DNA from: Macrobrachium rosenbergii
Lineage: Eukaryota > Arthropoda > Malacostraca > Decapoda > Palaemonidae
Direction: 5' to 3'
Assembly (NCBI RefSeq): GCF_040412425.1
Contig: NC_089744.1
Location: 26,330,001 to 26,394,000 of the forward strand
Length of the DNA stretch: 64,000 nucleotides
Shown: piece after piece, positions 59,324-64,000 of the stretch
Layout: the number at the start of each line of letters is the position of its first letter
How positions within the stretch are numbered: the first letter of the stretch is position 1
Made by a program: the position numbers and the translations under genes
The notes under the pieces: model-generated
What the model was told of the DNA's origin: nothing
The model's database searches: none
The model's input: the letters and a program-made list of their open reading frames with translations, nothing else

Positions 59324-60291
59324 TTGAGCAAGGTATATCAGGCCAAATGGACAGTCTTCCGATCTTGGTGCAAAAGGCATAACATCTCGTCTTCTAAGAC
59401 GTCTGTAGTGGAGATTGGAGGTTTCCTGTTTTATTTAAGGTCATCTAGAGACTGTCTTCCTCAACCATTAAGGGCTACAGAGCAATGTTTAGCTCAGTTT
59501 TTAGACACAGGGGATCAGATCTCTCCTCTAATAAAGATTTGCCCGATCTCATCATGCCGTTTGATACAACCAAACAAAAGGAGGAAAAATTAGTTGCCTG
59601 GAACCTGGACATGGTCTGGTCCTTAGTGGCTGTTGGAACCCCGTTTCGAACCTCTACGTTCAATCTCTATGAGGGATCTCACAAGGAAGATTTTGTTCCT
59701 GGTAGCATTAGTGCATGTTAGTGAGCTACACGCAGTAGATAAGAGAATTGGATTCTCTTCGGGTTACACAGTTTGTTCATTCACCTAGGGTTTTTTTTAG
59801 CAAAAAATGAGACCCCTTCCAATCCCTGGCCTCGTTCTTTTTCTATAAAGAGTCTGATAGATATCTTATGTCCTGAAGAGGTAGAGAGGACTCTTTCCCC
59901 TGTAAGGGTGCTGAAATACTATTTACAAAGAACTGAAAATATTTGTGGTGCATCAAGCAACCTTTGGTGCTCAGTAAAGAATCCCTCATGTCCTCTCTCA
60001 AAAAATACTCTGGTATTTTTTCTTAAAGACCTAATCTTAGAGGCTCACTCGTAGATTAAGGAGGGTGTCTTACCATTAGTGAAAGTGAAAGCGCATAAAG
60101 TGAGGGCAGTAGCCAAGTCCCTGGCTTTCAAACATAATTTGTCTCTTTCCTCGATTAACCAGACAACATATTGGAAGTGCAGGTCAATTTTTGCATCCCA
60201 TTACTTGCACAAAGTTGAAACAACATATGAAAATTGCAGTACCTTGGGTCCATTTTCGGTTGCTGGTATGGTGTTGGGAGAGCAAGTGTAG
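59324..60291 (+). pseudogene. DIRS A tyrosine recombinase, first Arg lost
   Basis: N-terminal domain at 59324-59460 (YQAKWTVFRSWCKRHNISSS). The first catalytic box reads LVHVSELHAVD with His (CAT, 59714-59716) where DIRS enzymes have Arg. The H-x-x-R box is intact as HKVR (60094-60105), and the nucleophile region is TTYWKCRSIFASHYLHKVE with Tyr at 60202-60204. Two or three frame changes separate the parts. CGT-to-CAT decay would explain the lost Arg. Confidence 0.8.
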
Positions 60292-60754
60292 GAAGTATCT
60301 CTTCCATCATTTTTATCTTTGCCTTGAAATAAGGGTGTCGAGTCGTAGGGGAGCCTGGGGGTACTATGTACATGGAGCCCACCAGTTTGTCTTTTAATGG
60401 TTGGGTAGTGGTTTTTTAATTTATGGTTTAGGTGACTACATTGTGTACTCGTTTTTTGTATGGTACTAAGCCCAGGGCAGGGGCAACATTTTAATTCTTT
60501 GCTTGCAATCGGAAAACTCCTTTGCTGCAAAGAATCCCACTGAAGTAGCAGGCTCTCCTTGGCTATACTGGCACGCCACTACAGGTTGAGGCGAACTCCA
60601 GCCAGAGGCAGTATTTTCCTGCAGCAGCTCTCTCACCAGGTAAGGAACCAGCAAGCATTTTACCAATGCTAGCAGATTTTTTATTCTCATTTCATTACAA
60701 CTATTAATGCATTAGAGTAGATAGGTCCATCCACTTCCTTCAGTGTGGGATTCA

Positions 60755-60845
60755 GCTGTGTAATTACTTGGTAAGTTGCTTATATAAAAATGACATTTTT
60801 ATAATAAAATAAAGTTTTATATATACTTACCAGGTAATTACATGA
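60755..60845. repeat. Internal complementary region, DIRS A
   Basis: GTAATTACTTGGTAAGTTGC TTATATAAAAA complements the left extremity, and AATAAAATAAAGTTTTATAT ATACTTACC complements the right extremity (61021-61076). Confidence 0.9.
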
Positions 60846-60880
60846 TCAGAGCCCTCCTCCTCCCATTGCATGGACAAAAA

Positions 60881-61027
60881 GGCATAAACATATTGAGCTC
60901 TTTGCTGAGCTGGCTCCTCTCTTACCCCAAAAGTGGGCTGGGTTAGTCGCCTAGCCACAACAAAAGTAGCGCTACTGCGAATTTCTGCCAACGAGTTTAA
61001 ACTTATAGCTATGTAATTAGTTGGTAG
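60881..61027 (-). repeat. Right inverted terminal repeat, DIRS A
   Basis: Inverse of 54511-54668. The right extremity continues to about 61076 (AAAATTATATTTTATTGTAG...). Confidence 0.9.
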
Positions 61028-61316
61028 TATATGTAAAATTATATTTTATTGTAGAATTTTCATTTTTATATATAATGTAATGGGTTAAATGAGTATCTGT
61101 TGCTTAACATTAAATTATTTTATTTCTTTTTACAAATGAATGTGTAGTTATAAATGTTGTGATCTATTGCAGAAATATAAGTACTAGTTTAGTAGGTTTT
61201 ACATAATGTATACTGCACATGACATTCATTTTACTGTGCAGTATTGAGATAAAGGTCATACCCTACTGTAAATACCTTTTATAGACAGTTGTAAATGAAT
61301 AGTTCCACCTATGCAG

Positions 61317-61526
61317 GAGCTGCCAGCCCTTGATGCCCACCTTTCAAAATTCAGCTATGTTGGAGGATACCAGCCATCAAAGCTAGATACAACTGTTTTA
61401 GCTTCAGGACATGTTCCCTCCAGTCCTCCCAGTTCACTTCCTCACCTAAGACGGTGGGCAAAACACATGGTATCTTTCTCGTCAAGTGAATGCAGTGCAT
61501 TCCCTTCATTATCAGCAGAATATAAG
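61317..61526 (+). CDS. Host exon: GST-C-like domain, eEF1B / cysteinyl-tRNA synthetase type
   Basis: A 210-bp stretch bounded by CCACCTATGCAG/GAG and AAG/GTGTGA, phase 0 at both ends, with no stop for 70 codons. It begins ELPALDAHLSKFSYVGGYQP and continues with SSLPHLRRWAKHMVSFSSSE. The pattern 'LxxLxxxLxxxSYVxGYQPSxxD...PHxxRWxxHxxSF' is the C-terminal half of the GST-like domain at the N-terminus of eEF1B subunits and of cysteinyl-tRNA synthetase, where it mediates complex assembly. SLPHLxRW...FS..E..AFP favours the synthetase in my recollection. Neighbouring exons were not found; DIRS copies flank it on both sides. A processed pseudogene fragment is unlikely given both splice borders. Confidence 0.65.
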
Positions 61527-61964
61527 GTGTGAATTTAATGTGGATAGCATAGATATGAAGGCCAATTACCATGTTGCAATTTGTCGTTAATTTGTTGTTT
61601 TGGTTTACAATAGCCGAAGGTCAAATACTTACGGATATGGGTATGGGTATGCAATCTTTGTATTTATACAAAAATTGTAGAACTTTCAAGCATACTTGAT
61701 TCATTTAGCGATAAGGTATTGAAGAAAAGTCAACTTTGGTTGAGTCTGTCAAGAGTCATGTTATGTACATATTTATTCAGAAGATTTGATACCAGATCCT
61801 TTTTAAAAAATTATGTGATAGGCGTAAATGCTTTAAGTATTAAAAAAGGAGGAAACTGCAATGTTGAAATAAAAAGAAATCTAATGGAGGCTTGTTGGTG
61901 TTACCACTATGGTATGCTAAATGTTGCTTAAATGGCTGGTGTATGTGCACAGAATTATACAGTA
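61527..61964. other. Presumed intron sequence downstream of the exon
   Basis: Begins with the GTGTGA donor. AT-rich, no repeat recognised until the DIRS B end at 61965. A 70-codon frame at 61719-61931 has no motif. Confidence 0.4.
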
Positions 61965-64000
61965 GTTTGTTCCTACATGATATGCAAACCCTCGGTCCTT
62001 TACATTAGGAATTACTTTCAGTGAAGCTGGAAATGGCCGATAAACTTCCGAACTAGGTGGTTATGCGGTTAACTACCTTCCGGTAGGCGGGAGTCCCGCC
62101 TGCCTGGATGTAAACATTCCAATTTGCTTTTGGCTGTCGTGCGATGCAGACGTGTGGGCTAGCTCTCTGCCCTGATTGCCGTTTCCCCGGTGGGATCTTT
62201 CTTGTTTTTGCTTGTCCTTGTGTATATCTGTGTTTGATATTTTTTGTATTATGGAAACCCACAAATCATATAATCCTGTTCAGAAGGCCATCACTCAGTA
62301 TTTATGCCCTGTTGTTGGCGGCAAGGGTTGTACCTGCTTCCAATCACCAGGCGATGTTGACCCCCATGTCCTCTGTACTACTTGCAGGGGGCATGACTGT
62401 AATCCTGAATCTACTTGTGCTGAGTGTTGTTCTTGGTCACCTTCGCAGTGGGCAAAGTTCACTGGGAGGAAACAATATAGGAGGAAGGCTGCCAAGATGT
62501 CATCGGAATGATATTCACCTCCGACTACGCCCTTGATAGCTAACCCCTCTTTCTCGTTTCTCCCACCTGGTGAACTTCCCTCTTCTGGCTGTCTCTCCTT
62601 TGGGAGCGATCTCTCCCTCGTCATCTTCACTTGCTTAGTTGGGTGAAGAGCATTGGGGAAAAGTGGGCAATCGGGATGACCTCTTCTCGGGAGCCTCCAC
62701 TCGCTCCGAGGGGGAAACTTTTTCCTCGGAGGGAGAGGAGTCTCCCTCTACTCATCCAACTTTGCTTGCTCTTCAGGTTTGGCAGCCGATCTCCAGGAAG
62801 CGTGGATCTCCTTGGGGCTCTCAGGCACTCCATCCGTGCAGGGTATCTTGGCGCACCTGAGGCATTTCCCGGTGGTCGCCCATGCTGCTGCCACCCCAAC
62901 AATGACCACGGTAACCATGACGGCATTTGTTAAGGTCCCCACTTCGCTGTCAACGCACTTTCCAACTATGATGTCTCCGACATTGGTGGGCCAGACTTCC
63001 TTTCGTGTTCCGGCACCCCAATAATGGGTGTCTATGCCTCCTGTCATACCCGTCATCCCGACTGCTCTTGCTGTGCCTCTATCCTGGTTGCTCCTGTCGC
63101 CCAGGCTGCTCCTGCTGTGCCTCCTGCCCCAGCTGCCCTGGTTGCTCCTGCTGCTGCTCCTGCTACTCCAGCTGCCCCAGCTGTTCCCTCTTGGATGGGG
63201 GACCTGACCACCATCCTGAAGAAGATGTCAATGAAGAAATCGAAGAAGAGGTCCCATAAGGTGTTGTCTTCATCGTCTTCTTCGACTTCATCATCTGCTG
63301 CCTCCTCCCCTTCTTCTTCTGAGGCTCGTCGGCCGAAGAAGAAGAAGGCTGCCTCTACTCACCCATAAGTAGTCCTGCCTCGGGTCTTCTAAGGGGCTGC
63401 CTCCCTCCACAGGGGAGGCAGTGGGAGATCTTGTGGGCTCTTCCCGGCCCCCTGGCTCGGGATCCGGTTTGCATACCCCGCGGATGTCTCTCGTCTAGGG
63501 AGCCTCAGGTGTGCAGGGCTCCGAGCCCCCCGTGTTCCCATTACCAGTTCGAAGAAGTCCACTTCTAAGGCTGGTACTGTGCCTGTCTCTTCCCAAGTTT
63601 CTTCAGACACTCAAGAGGAGACAACTCCTGTTGATCATTCTGTACCAGATTCAGGAGTATCGGGTACTCGGCTGAGCCGAGTTAAGCTGAGTGCTTGGGA
63701 TTCTGCGGAATCTCAGGCACCCCAAACCAGCACTGGTGAGTCCGCTTCCTGATCTGGTTTAGGCACAGGGTGGGAGAAAGTACCGAAACATGCAAGTGTT
63801 TCTACTCTTCCTGCCAGCACCACTTTGAGTGCATGGCCAGGTTCCCAACCCGGTGTCTCAGACCCGAGGGTCCAAGCACCCGGAGACGCAGAGAGAATGT
63901 CCCATGTTCAGTCTTCTTCTTGGGAGGTTTTGGCCTCGAAGAAGACCAGAGTATGCTGAGAGGACGGCGCAAATTCTTGTCAGGCAGCTCCCCAAGCACT
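61965..64000 (+). mobile_element. DIRS-like element family B, 5' end and gag, cut by window edge
   Basis: The left end TTTGTTCCTACATGATATGC is followed by GGTCCTTTACATTAGGAATT and a GGCGGGAGTCCCGCCTG hairpin (about 62087-62104). The sequence then follows the same order as 36110-38300 to the edge of the window. RT and later domains, if present, lie beyond 64000. Confidence 0.75.
62251..63960 (+). pseudogene. DIRS B gag-like ORF1 (partial)
   Basis: METHKSYNPVQKAITQYLCP opens the frame. The motif HVLCTTCRGHDC..., ending CAECCSW, follows at about 62365-62435 with the same spacing as in family A. After a TGA (about 62509) other frames carry an Ala/Pro-rich run (63085-63185), a Ser-rich run with a KKKK patch (63250-63350), TSSKKSTSKAGTVPVSSQVS (about 63545) and TPVDHSVPDS. 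Stops and frameshifts show it is not intact. No enzymatic domain lies inside the window. Confidence 0.65.

Larger units (their letters stand above)
54491..61080 (+). mobile_element. DIRS-like element family A, complete structure
   Basis: A 6.6-kb element with inverted terminal repeats (54511-54668 and 60881-61027), gag, RT, RNase H, tyrosine recombinase and an internal complementary region (60755-60845). That region joins the complements of the left and right extremities, which is the defining DIRS-1 layout. All ORFs are damaged by frameshifts, so it is inactive but structurally whole. No target duplication is expected for this type, and none is evident. Confidence 0.9.

Overview
This looks like a stretch of a large, repeat-rich animal genome, most likely a decapod crustacean (shrimp, prawn, crab or lobster group). 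The grounds are eukaryotic gene structure (an exon with AG/GT borders and a spliced transposase), very long (TA)n, (CT)n, (CA)n and (TTA)n arrays, a Penelope-like element, an I-clade LINE, several DIRS-like tyrosine-recombinase retroelements, and dispersed repeats that I associate from memory with decapods. The species call is an inference. Almost everything recognisable is a transposable element, and almost every element is broken.

Layout. 1-14 kb: AT-rich, gene-poor DNA with long microsatellites, two LINE 3' ends (3.9-4.3 kb and 7.2-7.5 kb), a 180-bp foldback (4.3 kb) and the first copy of a roughly 370-bp dispersed repeat (10.4 kb). 14.2-17.4 kb: a hAT transposon with an 8-bp target duplication. 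Its transposase frame is split by a non-autonomous LTR retrotransposon that has LTRs, a primer-binding site, a polypurine tract and an AGAT target duplication. 19-25 kb: a solo-LTR candidate, more microsatellites, a Penelope-like remnant (22.9-23.9 kb) and two more copies of the dispersed repeat. 25.6-28.7 kb: a long-TIR DNA transposon (Academ-like candidate) carrying part of a Cys/His-rich protein gene. It was itself hit by a solo LTR containing a 5 x 73 bp hairpin satellite. 30.5-34.7 kb: a 4.1-kb DNA transposon with TIRs over 500 bp, a 4-bp target duplication and a spliced, decayed DDE-type transposase.

35.5-64 kb is dominated by DIRS-like elements of at least three families. There are two or three family B 5' ends (35.5, 36.1 and 62 kb), a family A-prime 3' half (39.6-42.4 kb), a nearly full-coding family C copy (49.0-53.5 kb) and a complete family A copy with inverted terminal repeats and an internal complementary region (54.5-61.1 kb). 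A Ty3/Gypsy-like remnant (38.3-39.6 kb) and a nearly full-length I-clade LINE (42.6-49.0 kb) lie between them.

The only host coding sequence I can support is one 210-bp, phase 0-0 exon at 61317-61526. It encodes part of a GST-C-like domain of the eEF1B / cysteinyl-tRNA synthetase type, and lies between a DIRS-A copy 240 bp upstream and a DIRS-B copy 440 bp downstream. The 35-64 kb elements may therefore sit in introns of one housekeeping gene, but no second exon was found. Family names come from motif recognition, not from searches.
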